21,284 bases of DNA from GCA-2715965 sp047608975 (GTDB taxonomy: Bacteria; Verrucomicrobiota; Verrucomicrobiia; Limisphaerales; JAYPXF01), in contig JBLFYM010000100.1 of the NCBI GenBank assembly GCA_047608975.1, forward strand, positions 1 through 21,284, in the 5' to 3' direction. Position 1 is the first letter of the stretch; every line of letters starts with the position of its first letter. The position numbers and the translations under genes are program-made. Below, piece after piece: positions 7,908-14,699 of the stretch. The notes under the pieces are model-generated. The model did not search any database, was not told where the DNA came from, and was given only the letters and a program-made list of their open reading frames with translations.

Positions 7908-8588
7908 ATGAAACCACGAATCAAAATTGCTGAGGCGAAAACCCCTGATGGCGGATCGCTCGCGCTGTTCGAACACGATGGTGCGTTCGCAATCTTTCTC
8001 GATGGCAAGGAGCTGATGCATTCGAAAGTGACCGCTTCGGAGCAGCTGCTGGGGCAGGTCGGCGTGGAGAACCTGGATCAGCAAGCGCCGGGCAGAGTTT
8101 TGATCGGTGGCTTGGGACTCGGATTCACACTCCGCAGCGTGATCGAATCGGTCGGGCCGGGGACACAGATCGAGGTGGCAGAACTGATCCCGGAAGTCAT
8201 CCGCTGGAATCAGTCGCATATGAAGGACCTAAACGGAAAGCTCCTGGATGATCCGCGAGTCACAACTCATTGCGCAGACGTCGCCAACCTCGTCACGAAT
8301 TCAAATCCACGAACCTATGACGCCATCATGCTCGATATCGACAATGGCCCGGTTGCAATGGTCGCCGACAGCAACGCAAATCTCTACTCCGCATCGGGCC
8401 TGCGCTCGCTGTGCCGAATCCTCAAACCCAACGGAAGGATCACACTGTGGTCAGCCGGGCATGATCAAAAATTCGAAACGCGCCTGAGCAAGGCCGGTCT
8501 CCGAGCCGAACGGGTTCCGGCAAAAGTGCATGCCGGCGCGAAACGAGCCGCCTATCTTCTCTACGTGATCGATCCTGAGCGAGCATAG
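7908..8588 (+). CDS. Spermidine-synthase-like SAM-dependent methyltransferase fold protein
   Basis: The 226-residue protein has no signal peptide and has the Rossmann-type core of the spermidine synthase/methyltransferase superfamily: motif I VLIGGLGLGFTLRSV near residues 63-77, the acidic end of beta-2 (IEVAELIPEVIRWNQ), DDPRVTTHCADV, and the beta-4 motif YDAIMLDIDNGP. LKPNGRITLWSAG follows as beta-5. The N-terminal beta-hairpin domain (LALFEHDGAFAIFLDGKELMHSK) is the kind found in spermidine synthases. The gene stands alone, divergent from the cytochrome gene and convergent with the small ORF at 8626, so there is no operon clue to its substrate. Polyamine synthesis is not supported; many members with this domain arrangement have unknown roles. 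The ATG has only GAG directly before it and sits in a hairpin. Confidence 0.8.
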   Translation: MKPRIKIAEAKTPDGGSLALFEHDGAFAIFLDGKELMHSKVTASEQLLGQVGVENLDQQAPGRVLIGGLGLGFTLRSVIESVGPGTQIEVAELIPEVIRWNQSHMKDLNGKLLDDPRVTTHCADVANLVTNSNPRTYDAIMLDIDNGPVAMVADSNANLYSASGLRSLCRILKPNGRITLWSAGHDQKFETRLSKAGLRAERVPAKVHAGAKRAAYLLYVIDPERA

Positions 8589-8595
8589 CCGAAAC

Positions 8596-8613
8596 GTAAC
8601 TCTCACCAGTTAC
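8596..8613. terminator. Small hairpin between convergent genes
   Basis: GTAACT (8596-8601) and AGTTAC (8608-8613) form a perfect 6-bp stem with a 6-base loop, 8 bp after the methyltransferase stop and 13 bp after the end of the convergent small ORF. There is no T-run in either direction, so termination is a guess from position. Confidence 0.35.
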
Positions 8614-8625
8614 AGCTACGCGGAC

Positions 8626-8835
8626 TCAGAGCAATTGCTTGCCGTCCCTGCCCTTGCGCCGAAGCGTCTTCTTGACCGTCTCCAGATCGACGGTGAGCTT
8701 GTAGACCGCCTGAATCAGTTCGTTCTTCAAATCCTCGTTGTCGAGCGCGCGGATGGCGGGGTTCAGTTTCAAGGTCGATTTCGACATCTCGTCGCACGTG
8801 TTCTTGATTTCTTCAACTGCTTCTTGTGACGTCAT
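8626..8835 (-). CDS. Small helical hypothetical protein coupled to the molybdopterin oxidoreductase
   Basis: A 69-residue protein (MTSQEAVEEIKNTCDEMSKS onwards, ending TLRRKGRDGKQLL). It is strongly helical, acidic in the first half and basic at the C-terminus, with no signal peptide. Its ATG overlaps the stop of the oxidoreductase gene (ATGA at 8835-8832), which is good evidence that it is real and co-translated. I do not recognise the family. The heptad-like spacing of L/I/V in NEDLKNELIQAVYKLTVDLE suggests a helical hairpin or coiled coil. A small accessory to the oxidoreductase is an inference from coupling only. Confidence 0.65.
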   Translation of the reverse strand: MTSQEAVEEIKNTCDEMSKSTLKLNPAIRALDNEDLKNELIQAVYKLTVDLETVKKTLRRKGRDGKQLL

Positions 8836-9473
8836 GATGAGTGGGAAAAACGGTCATTGGTGAAGGGATCGGCGGTGTTCGAGTATCCGCGACGTTCCCA
8901 GTAGCCGGGTTCGTCCGTCGCGGAGAAGTTCAATTCGCGAATCCATTTGGGACTCTTCCAGGCGTAAAGTTTGGGCACCAACACGCGGGCCGGGCCGCCG
9001 TGTTCCTTGGTGAGCGGTTGGCCGCGCCACGAGTGCGCGATCATCACATCATCATCCAACATCGCCTCAAGCGTCAGGTTCGTGGTGTAGCCATCGTAAC
9101 TCTGCATGGTCACATGCTTCGCCTCCGGTTTCGGCTTCACGAGATCCGCGATGGTAAAAAATGCCACCCCGGAAAACTCCAGGTCGAACTGGCTCCAGGT
9201 GGTGACGCAATGAAAGTCGCAGACGTCGGTAAACTGCGGCAACTTCTCAAACTCTTCCCAGCTCAGATCGACCGGGTTCTCCACTTCCCCGTGGATCTTC
9301 AATCGCCACTCCGCACCGGGCAGTTCGGGTTTGATGCCCAGATCGAGCACCGGAAAATCAGTCACCTCGTGTTGGCCCGGCGGCAGCCGGTCGCCGGAGC
9401 GCGGCACGCGCGTTTCCTTCCCGGCCATTTTACGGGCCCAGCGTTCCTTGCGGGTATTCAGATCGTCCGACAC
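8832..9473 (-). CDS. Sulfite-oxidase-like molybdopterin oxidoreductase (YuiH type)
   Basis: A 213-residue protein read from a GTG start at 9473 (MSDDLNTRKERWARKMAGKE). It is a single oxidoreductase molybdopterin-binding domain of the sulfite oxidase/MsrP superfamily: FPVLDLGIKPELPGAEWRL, WEEFEKLP, and DFHCVTTWS, whose Cys89 is the expected molybdenum ligand. VTMQSYDGYTTNL, MIAHSWRGQPLTKEHGGPARVLVP and LYAWKSPKW follow. Length and layout match the short, cytoplasmic YuiH-like proteins; there is no Tat signal and no dimerisation domain, so classical sulfite oxidase or periplasmic MsrP is less likely. Substrate is unknown for this subgroup. It is followed by a coupled 69-residue ORF and preceded by a 16-bp palindrome. 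Confidence 0.88.
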   Translation of the reverse strand: MSDDLNTRKERWARKMAGKETRVPRSGDRLPPGQHEVTDFPVLDLGIKPELPGAEWRLKIHGEVENPVDLSWEEFEKLPQFTDVCDFHCVTTWSQFDLEFSGVAFFTIADLVKPKPEAKHVTMQSYDGYTTNLTLEAMLDDDVMIAHSWRGQPLTKEHGGPARVLVPKLYAWKSPKWIRELNFSATDEPGYWERRGYSNTADPFTNDRFSHSS

Positions 9474-9490
9474 ACGCGGACAATACCGTC

Positions 9491-9506
9491 TGAGAAAATG
9501 TTCTCA
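9491..9506 (-). promoter_or_regulatory. Perfect 16-bp dyad upstream of the molybdopterin oxidoreductase
   Basis: TGAGAA (9491-9496) and TTCTCA (9501-9506) flank AATG, giving a perfect 6+4+6 palindrome 17 bp before the GTG start. It could be an operator or a leader hairpin. No regulator gene is adjacent. Confidence 0.4.
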
Positions 9507-9594
9507 AGTCTGTTGCTGGCCAGTCAATATTCCAACCGGCGGTCGCCCCGGCCCCAACCGCTTCTGGTTCCCCACCTACCTCACACCAAAATAA

Positions 9595-9828
9595 GTGAAT
9601 GCTTTCTATCTGGCCAAAAACGTGCGCCCGGAACTCGTCGCACAACTGCGTGGCGCTGGCGGGCTGACCGTCGGCGGTTCCACCAAATTCTGGAAAGAAG
9701 GCGGGATGATCCAGATCCGCGAAGTGAATGAGAAAGCACGCTTCGCCAGCAACCTAAAGCAGGCCCGCAGCGAAAATATTCAAATCGTCGCCTAACTCCT
9801 CCGCCTCGCGGTCGAGGTCAAACAATAG
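9595..9828 (+). pseudogene. Broken YfiR/DUF4154-like fragment
   Basis: From GTG 9595 to a TAA at 9793-9795 there are 66 codons. They resemble the C-terminal half of YfiR-family (DUF4154) periplasmic proteins: AFYLAKNVRPELVAQLRGAG, LTVGGSTKFWKEGGMI, then ARFASNLKQARSENIQI, the equivalent of the family's 'GGMI...VRFEINL' block. After the TAA the same frame continues LLRLAVEVKQ to a TAG at 9826-9828, which is what an intact member should read after '..SSK'. The TAA therefore looks like a small in-frame lesion near the natural end. The signal peptide and the first half are absent, and an in-frame TAA (9592-9594) lies just before the GTG. I conclude it is a relic; a shortened product cannot be ruled out. 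Confidence 0.55.
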
Positions 9829-9843
9829 GAGCTTCCCCACAAC

Positions 9844-10995
9844 CTAACGTCGTTCGCGTTTCTGCGGTTTCTTGGATCCTCTGAATGCCCGGGTGGCTTC
9901 CTTACGAACACGCGGATCCGGATCCGACTCAGCCAGGACTTTGAGCCATTCGATCACGTTCGGATCCATGCCCTTGTAGTCAACCAGCGCATCCGCCGCG
10001 CGCAGCCGTACCTCGGCGTTCTCGCTCTGCACCAGTTTCACCAGCGGCAACATGAACTCCGGATGATTCACGTCATCGAAGGCTTTGAGATAGGCCAGCT
10101 GGGATTCCGGATCGGTGGTCGTCTGCGATGTCTGGGCCAGGGACGCCGCCAACTGCGTGATATCGGTATTCTTGCTCCCTCCCAAGATGCGCAGCGCCGA
10201 CCAACGTTCGTCAAACGGCAGACCTGCGTTTGCGACCTGTTGAGTCAGCATGGCCTGGCGCGTCTCGGTCATCGGCACGCGACGCAGCGCGTCCTCCGCC
10301 CGGGCCCGCAAGTCTTTTGATTCATCTCCCTTCGCAATTTTCCAAAGCGCCGCTTCGACCGACGGATCATCGGCAGCAAATTCGCGCAGACCGAGAATCG
10401 CGCGCGAACGAATCGAACTCTCGTTCGATTCGGCAGCCAGAGCCAGTAACGCGGGCTTCAGCGCGGGGCTGTTGATACCTCGCACTCCATCGAGCAACGC
10501 GCGGATGATTCCGTTGTTTGTGGAACTGGAAAGCATCTGCGCGGCATGCGCCGCCATGGCATCATCAAACTCCTTGTTCGCACGAAGAAGTTTCAGCGCG
10601 CCATACATCGATTTGAATGGAGTGTCCGGATTGAGGAAACGCTCCTTCCACTCCGCGATTTTCTCGGCATCCGGTGGCACCTGGCCCCGATCCATAAGGT
10701 GGGCGGCATTTTTACCGAGTAGAGCAACATGCTCCTCAAGCACCGCGACCCGATCTTCCACATCGCCGGCGGCCATGATGATGGTCGTGGGACTGGATCC
10801 ACTCGCAGGGCGTGCCGCGCGGGTGACCCTACCCTTCGGCGCATTCGCCGCGGATTGGCTCGACCGGAGAGCTTCCACTTCCACGCGCAGTGCCGCTATG
10901 CTCTGATATTGAACGAGGAGGAGGAGCCCCGCAGTCAGGGCGATCACGGTCCTCCAGATCGGAAAACGGCTGGAATTGGAGTTGCTTTCAGACAT
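9844..10995 (-). CDS. Membrane-anchored HEAT-repeat protein
   Basis: I start at ATG 10995 (MSESNSNSSRFPIWRTVIAL), giving 383 residues; the frame extends upstream only to a TTG at 11043. Residues 12-30 form one transmembrane helix with the N-terminus in the cytoplasm, followed by a short coiled coil (IAALRVEVEALRSS), an Ala/Pro-rich linker, another short helix (VEDRVAVLEEHVALLG) and a helical solenoid. The repeats are HEAT-like, for example AESNESSIRSRAILGLREFA, GDESKDLRARAEDALRRVP, SENAEVRLRAADALVDYKGM and SDPDPRVRKEATRAFRG. A basic tail (KKPQKRERR) ends it. Such solenoids are protein-binding scaffolds; the partner is not identifiable. It is divergent from the Asp-box protein at 11126. Confidence 0.75.
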   Translation of the reverse strand: MSESNSNSSRFPIWRTVIALTAGLLLLVQYQSIAALRVEVEALRSSQSAANAPKGRVTRAARPASGSSPTTIIMAAGDVEDRVAVLEEHVALLGKNAAHLMDRGQVPPDAEKIAEWKERFLNPDTPFKSMYGALKLLRANKEFDDAMAAHAAQMLSSSTNNGIIRALLDGVRGINSPALKPALLALAAESNESSIRSRAILGLREFAADDPSVEAALWKIAKGDESKDLRARAEDALRRVPMTETRQAMLTQQVANAGLPFDERWSALRILGGSKNTDITQLAASLAQTSQTTTDPESQLAYLKAFDDVNHPEFMLPLVKLVQSENAEVRLRAADALVDYKGMDPNVIEWLKVLAESDPDPRVRKEATRAFRGSKKPQKRERR

Positions 10996-11025
10996 GGTCA
11001 GCTTTGGAAATCGAGAGTTCAGATC

Positions 11026-11076
11026 ATTGCGGTCGGGAGTCAATTCAATTTCTTTGCCCTCCCGACATGGAGCAAT
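11026..11076. promoter_or_regulatory. Two-step inverted repeat in a divergent promoter
   Basis: GTCGGGAG (11032-11039) and CTCCCGAC (11059-11066) are a perfect 8-bp inverted repeat with a 19-base spacer. Outside it ATTGC (11026-11030) and GCAAT (11072-11076) are also inverted, with 1 and 5 unpaired bases between. It lies centrally between the HEAT gene (start 10995) and the Asp-box gene (start 11126), so it could be a shared operator or a leader structure. Confidence 0.5.
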
Positions 11077-11087
11077 CAGGCAAAAGA

Positions 11088-11101
11088 CGGTTGCTCAACC
11101 G
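11088..11101. promoter_or_regulatory. 14-bp dyad near the Asp-box gene start
   Basis: CGGTTG (11088-11093), CT, CAACCG (11096-11101): a perfect operator-like palindrome 24 bp before the ATG at 11126. The two-base centre is too tight for a full RNA hairpin, which favours a DNA-binding site. Confidence 0.4.
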
Positions 11102-11125
11102 CCCGGACGGAGAAATGATAGGACC

Positions 11126-12403
11126 ATGAACAACACGCCCACTCCCCTCATCCAGCCGAATCGCCGACAGTTCATGAGCGCCTCTGCGATCGCAGCCGGC
11201 GCGACGATGCTCCCGAGCGCGCTGCAACTCGACGCGGCACCGGGCGAAACCCGATCCACCAAACACTTCTGGTATCGCGTCGCACCAAAAGGCCCTTACA
11301 TCGATTCACAACGCGACAACAAGGCATTCGGGTTTGGCGCTGGAAAAATCTCCCTCTCGGAGGACAACGGAAAAACCTGGCCCCACAGTGCGGAGTTCCC
11401 GAACGCCGAGAACGTGACGTTCAGCTGCATTCTGAAAAATGGGAACATCGTCTTCGCCACCCGCAGCAAACTTTATCTCAGCACAGACAATCTTAAGACG
11501 CATCATCAGATCATCGTGCAGGACCGGGATGGGAGCGACTATCTCCCTCACCTTCCAAAGAATCCCGATCGGCCGGGCTGGTATTTTCATCCTCTGGACG
11601 GGGTTCACACCTGGGATGTGAACGGGAAAGAGATGTTGGTCTGGGGGAATTACTGCAATGTCCTGGGCGGCGCGGTGCCAAACAACATCTACTACTCCAC
11701 CGACAATGGGGAGACGGTGAAGATTGCTTACTCCTTCGGCCAGAACCCACGCTTCCAGGAGAAGGGATTTGATCCGAAGAAGATGTTGGGCGATCCGGAG
11801 AACCCGGTCATTGCCCGCCACATTCACGCCGTCGCCTACAACCCCGTGGAAAACGCGTTCTACGCCAGCACGGGAGACATCGATCGGGGTCATGGCCACG
11901 AGTGCCATTGGCTTCGCGGGACCTATGATTCCACGAACGATTCATGGGATTGGAAGGTGATCGTTTCCTCAAATTCGAATTCCCGGTTCAAATCGGGCGG
12001 GATCAACTTCGTCGATGGGAAGCTCTATTGGGCCGCAGACGCGAATGGACGCGTTCCGGCCGGAGAATTTCACGATCGCGGGATCTTTCGCTGCGATCCG
12101 GGAGACCTTCCGCATCCGGAGAAACACACCCAGCTGTTCAATCCCCTCTACGAATCGGCGAACATGATCATTGAAGATGGGGTGATTCTCTCGGCTCACT
12201 ACGGGCCCGCCTCGCCGTATTCCACCGGATTCATCTATTCGCCGGACATGGGAAAGACCTGGGCTCAATACGACCTCAAGGAATTCGGCAAGACTTCCCC
12301 GCTCCGCTTTGAGAAAAAGAACAGTGATGGCTGGTTCCGGGTAGACCTTCGGAAAGGATGGATCGAGCGAGACAAAGTCCTGTTTATCAAACCGAAACCG
12401 TGA
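11126..12403 (+). CDS. Tat-exported Asp-box (sialidase-fold) protein
   Basis: The 425-residue protein begins at ATG 11126, which places a twin-arginine signal at the N-terminus (NRRQFMSASAIAAGATMLPS, Arg13-Arg14). Upstream in-frame starts (from 10976) lie inside the divergent promoter and add non-signal sequence. Three Asp boxes of the S-x-D-x-G-x-T-W kind are visible: SEDNGKTW (78-85), STDNGETV (191-198) and SPDMGKTW (372-379), indicating a six-bladed sialidase-like or exo-alpha-sialidase-type beta-propeller. I do not see the arginine triad or the FRIP motif that would support true sialidase activity, so glycan binding or another hydrolase role is equally possible. A weak AGGA lies two bases before the ATG. 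It is not co-transcribed with a recognisable partner. Confidence 0.78.
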   Translation: MNNTPTPLIQPNRRQFMSASAIAAGATMLPSALQLDAAPGETRSTKHFWYRVAPKGPYIDSQRDNKAFGFGAGKISLSEDNGKTWPHSAEFPNAENVTFSCILKNGNIVFATRSKLYLSTDNLKTHHQIIVQDRDGSDYLPHLPKNPDRPGWYFHPLDGVHTWDVNGKEMLVWGNYCNVLGGAVPNNIYYSTDNGETVKIAYSFGQNPRFQEKGFDPKKMLGDPENPVIARHIHAVAYNPVENAFYASTGDIDRGHGHECHWLRGTYDSTNDSWDWKVIVSSNSNSRFKSGGINFVDGKLYWAADANGRVPAGEFHDRGIFRCDPGDLPHPEKHTQLFNPLYESANMIIEDGVILSAHYGPASPYSTGFIYSPDMGKTWAQYDLKEFGKTSPLRFEKKNSDGWFRVDLRKGWIERDKVLFIKPKP

Positions 12404-12437
12404 GGAGGCCTGATTCGCCAAAATACCTGTTGCTTTC

Positions 12438-12478
12438 AGCATCGGCTATGCTAGAAACCCCGTCCCTTTTTGGGGTTT
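12438..12478 (+). promoter_or_regulatory. Two tandem leader hairpins before the PVC signature gene
   Basis: AGCAT (12438-12442) pairs with ATGCT (12448-12452), and AAACCCC (12455-12461) pairs perfectly with GGGGTTT (12472-12478) around a loop rich in C and T. The second stem ends 18 bases before the ATG at 12497. With no T-run after it, it is a poor terminator for the upstream gene; a leader element for the small ribosome-related gene is more attractive, but this is inference. Confidence 0.45.
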
Positions 12479-12496
12479 GAAAAGAAAGATTTCATT

Positions 12497-12652
12497 ATGT
12501 CACAACACAGCAGTTTGAAAGGTGCCGGAATGGTCGGTGCGAAGCGAAGTGTCCTGAAACGCTTTGAACGCGTGGAAATTTTAAAGAAGCGCGGCGACTG
12601 GAAAGAAGGCGATCGCGTGACTGGTTTGAAGAAGACCAAACCGATCATCTAA
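12497..12652 (+). CDS. Small basic PVC-superphylum signature protein
   Basis: A 51-residue, strongly basic protein: MSQHSSLKGAGMVGAKRSVL followed by KRFERVEILKKRGDWKEG and a short DRVTGLKKTKPII tail. I recognise it as the small basic protein (TIGR04137-like) present in essentially all Planctomycetes, Verrucomicrobia, Chlamydiae and Lentisphaerae and used as a signature of that superphylum. It is known to bind nucleic acid and is thought to be ribosome-associated. The layout SL-K....KR.VLKR.ERVE.LK..G.W and full length are as expected. I chose the ATG at 12497; a TTG at 12470 in the same frame lies inside the leader hairpin. A purine-rich AAAGAAAGA precedes it. It is monocistronic: hairpins upstream and an intrinsic terminator downstream. 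Confidence 0.85.
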   Translation: MSQHSSLKGAGMVGAKRSVLKRFERVEILKKRGDWKEGDRVTGLKKTKPII

Positions 12653-12667
12653 ACAGATTTTCAGCTG

Positions 12668-12709
12668 AACGGGCTCGGCTGCCATCCGGCATCCGGCCCG
12701 TTTTCTTTT
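12668..12709 (+). terminator. Intrinsic terminator after the PVC signature gene
   Basis: AACGGGC (12668-12674) pairs with GCCCGTT (12696-12702), then CGG/CCG and TGCC/GGCA continue the stem to an ATCC loop with one bulge and one mismatch. TTTTCTTTT follows. This is the best terminator in the window, 16 bases after the stop. Confidence 0.85.
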
Positions 12710-12735
12710 GCCCACCCCTTCTTTTGCCACCCCAC

Positions 12736-13446
12736 ATGACGCTCCGATTACAAAAATACCTTGCTGATGCCGGTGTGGCATCCCGTCGAGCGAGCGAGCA
12801 GATCATTCTTGATGGACGCGTGGAGGTGAACGGCAAACCGATCCGCCTCCTGGGAACGAAGGTAGATCCGCTCCACGACAACATCACCGTCGATGGACTT
12901 CCCATCCGGGCGCGGAACAAGATCTACGCCGCCGTGAACAAACCGGTCGGATTTCTCAGCGCCCGCAAGGACGACCGAGGAAAGACCGTGATCGAGCTGC
13001 TGCCTCGCGAATGGAGCCATTTGTATCCCGTGGGTCGACTGGACAAGGACACTGAGGGACTGATCTTTGTAACCAACGACGGCGATTTCTCCCTCAAACT
13101 CACCCACCCCCGCTACGCCATCCGCAAGACCTACCTTGCCTATGTCGTCGGCAAGGTTTCGCAGAGAACGATCGACAAAATCTGCAGTGGGATTGAAGAT
13201 CTCGGCCAGTTCCTGAAAGCGGAGAGCGCCAAGATCCACGAGGCCAACAATTCGCACACCACCGTCGAACTCGTCCTGACTGAGGGCAAAAATCGTGAGG
13301 TACGGCGACTGTTCGGTGCTCACGGTCATCAGGTGGAATGCCTGACCCGGATCCAGATCGGCAAAATCAGACTCGCAGAATTACCCGTCGGCAAATGGAG
13401 AACATTGACACCGGGCGAGATTAAATCTCTACTAGCGCACACATGA
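12736..13446 (+). CDS. RsuA/RluB/E/F-family rRNA pseudouridine synthase
   Basis: A 236-residue protein from ATG 12736 (MTLRLQKYLADAGVASRRAS). An N-terminal S4 RNA-binding domain (residues ~3-55, including ILDGRVEVNGKPI) precedes the catalytic domain with the signature VGRLDKDTEGLIFVTNDG; Asp103 is the catalytic aspartate. LTHPRYAIRKTYLAYV and the C-terminal EGKNREVRRLFGAHGHQV motif are as in the RluB/RsuA group. It converts uridine to pseudouridine in 16S or 23S rRNA; the sequence alone does not separate RsuA from RluB, although the C-terminal motif leans to RluB. An in-frame TTG at 12724 is a possible but less likely start. It is the first gene of an operon; its stop overlaps the next ATG (ATGA at 13443-13446). 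Confidence 0.9.
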   Translation: MTLRLQKYLADAGVASRRASEQIILDGRVEVNGKPIRLLGTKVDPLHDNITVDGLPIRARNKIYAAVNKPVGFLSARKDDRGKTVIELLPREWSHLYPVGRLDKDTEGLIFVTNDGDFSLKLTHPRYAIRKTYLAYVVGKVSQRTIDKICSGIEDLGQFLKAESAKIHEANNSHTTVELVLTEGKNREVRRLFGAHGHQVECLTRIQIGKIRLAELPVGKWRTLTPGEIKSLLAHT

Positions 13447-14699
13447 AATCCAAGATTCTGATGGCCTTTCTGGCGATCTTGCTGAGTCTCATCCCTTTTG
13501 ACGGACTTGCCGAAACCGGCACCGTGAAGGGAAACAACGTAAACGTGCGCGGCCAGGCCACCGTTCAGAGCGAAGTCGTCACCCAATTCAAAAAGGGTGA
13601 AAACGTCACCATTGTCGACAAGGTCCCTGCCTCCCGCCGCGGACCAAAGGAACCCGCTTCCTTTTATCGCATCGCCTTGCCGAGCGGCACGCCGGTCTGG
13701 GTCAGCGCCAATTTTGTCAAAGATGGAGTCGTCTCGGCGACCCGCCTGAACGTCCGCTCTGGTCCGGGTCAGAAGTTCAGTGTGCTTGGCCGGATCGCCA
13801 AAGGCACCCAAATCAATGAACTGCGGCGCGTAGATGAGTGGTTGGAAATCGCGACCGCGCCCGGAGTCCACGGATTCGTCGCGAGTTTCCTGATCGACGC
13901 TGAAGGATTTGGTTCAACTCCTTTGCCGACCGCTGGGCTGGCCAGCGTTGAACCACCATCAGTACCCATCCACGACCTTCCCGAGACCCCCCTCCCGACC
14001 GCGCCGACGACCATCAACGTTCCCGAACCCGAACCGATATTTGTACCGGATATTGAACCCGTAGCCCCGGCACCGATTGCGCCTGGCGCACCCGTCGCGC
14101 CGATCAGTCAGCTTCAATTCAGTACGATTTCTACACCTACGACTGCTCCATATTACGCGCCGCCAACCGGAGCGGACACCGTTTCGACCACCGTCGGCGA
14201 TTCGGGTTCACCGACAATCGCACCGGATCCATCACTTGTCCTCAGCGAGGAGGCCGCGCGCCCCGCCGAGGAAGAAGTCCAGATTCGCGTGGAAACTGAG
14301 CCCCAACAAAGATCAACCGTCCTGGGTCGTTGGTGGCAGCGGGTGACCTCGAAGCGGAAGAAGCAACCTGAGCCCGCCGCCCAAGCAGCCGAAGATCGCT
14401 TTCACGAAGCCACTCCCCTGCCCGACGAAGGACCAGTGACACCACGGGTCATCACTCGGGAGGGCATCGTCGTCCGCAGCCTGAATATTCAGGCTCCGAC
14501 CGACTATGGGTTGAAGGAAATCTATACTGGCAAATTGATCAATTATCTCTGGGCAGCAGACGACGCGATTCCGTGGAAAAAACTGACTGGTCGCACCGTA
14601 GTGGTCACCGGTGAGGAAGCCATCGATCGTCGCTGGCGGTCAATACCAGTGCTGAAGATCGATAAACTCAAGACGATCGACAACGATGGCGAAGGCTAA
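13443..14699 (+). CDS. Secreted bacterial SH3-domain protein with proline-rich linker
   Basis: The 418-residue protein has a Sec signal peptide (MKSKILMAFLAILLSLIPFD, cleaved near GLAET). Two SH3b domains follow: residues ~24-95 (GTVKGNNVNVRGQATVQSEV through TPVWVSANFV) and ~96-155 (SATRLNVRSGPGQKFSVLGR through HGFVASFLI). A long Pro/Ala/Thr-rich linker (about 160-290) leads to a basic patch (WWQRVTSKRKKQPE) and a C-terminal ~85-residue beta-rich region (REGIVVRSLNIQAPTDYGLK to the end) that I read as a third SH3-like or OB-like module. SH3b domains bind cell-wall peptides or sugars, so an envelope role is likely. It is coupled to the pseudouridine synthase by ATGA and overlaps folD by 14 nt. 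Confidence 0.85.
   Translation: MKSKILMAFLAILLSLIPFDGLAETGTVKGNNVNVRGQATVQSEVVTQFKKGENVTIVDKVPASRRGPKEPASFYRIALPSGTPVWVSANFVKDGVVSATRLNVRSGPGQKFSVLGRIAKGTQINELRRVDEWLEIATAPGVHGFVASFLIDAEGFGSTPLPTAGLASVEPPSVPIHDLPETPLPTAPTTINVPEPEPIFVPDIEPVAPAPIAPGAPVAPISQLQFSTISTPTTAPYYAPPTGADTVSTTVGDSGSPTIAPDPSLVLSEEAARPAEEEVQIRVETEPQQRSTVLGRWWQRVTSKRKKQPEPAAQAAEDRFHEATPLPDEGPVTPRVITREGIVVRSLNIQAPTDYGLKEIYTGKLINYLWAADDAIPWKKLTGRTVVVTGEEAIDRRWRSIPVLKIDKLKTIDNDGEG

Noticed and set aside
7908..8588. Spermidine synthase (speE) assignment
   Set aside because: The fold fits, but no speD or other polyamine gene is near and key putrescine-site residues cannot be confirmed by eye.
8841..9731. 296-codon open frame on the plus strand
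   Set aside because: It is antisense to the YuiH-like gene, which has a clear molybdenum-ligand motif, and it overlaps the YfiR relic in another frame.
10250..10906. 218-codon open frame on the plus strand
   Set aside because: It is a shadow of the HEAT-repeat gene; Ser/Arg/Ala-rich low-complexity product.
11126..12403. True sialidase (neuraminidase) assignment
   Set aside because: Asp boxes define only the propeller fold; I could not find the FRIP motif or the arginine triad.
12430..12457. Possible promoter TTGCTT, 16 bp, TAGAAA before the PVC signature gene
   Set aside because: Both boxes are weak, and the implied start would fall inside the leader hairpin loop; not strong enough to list.
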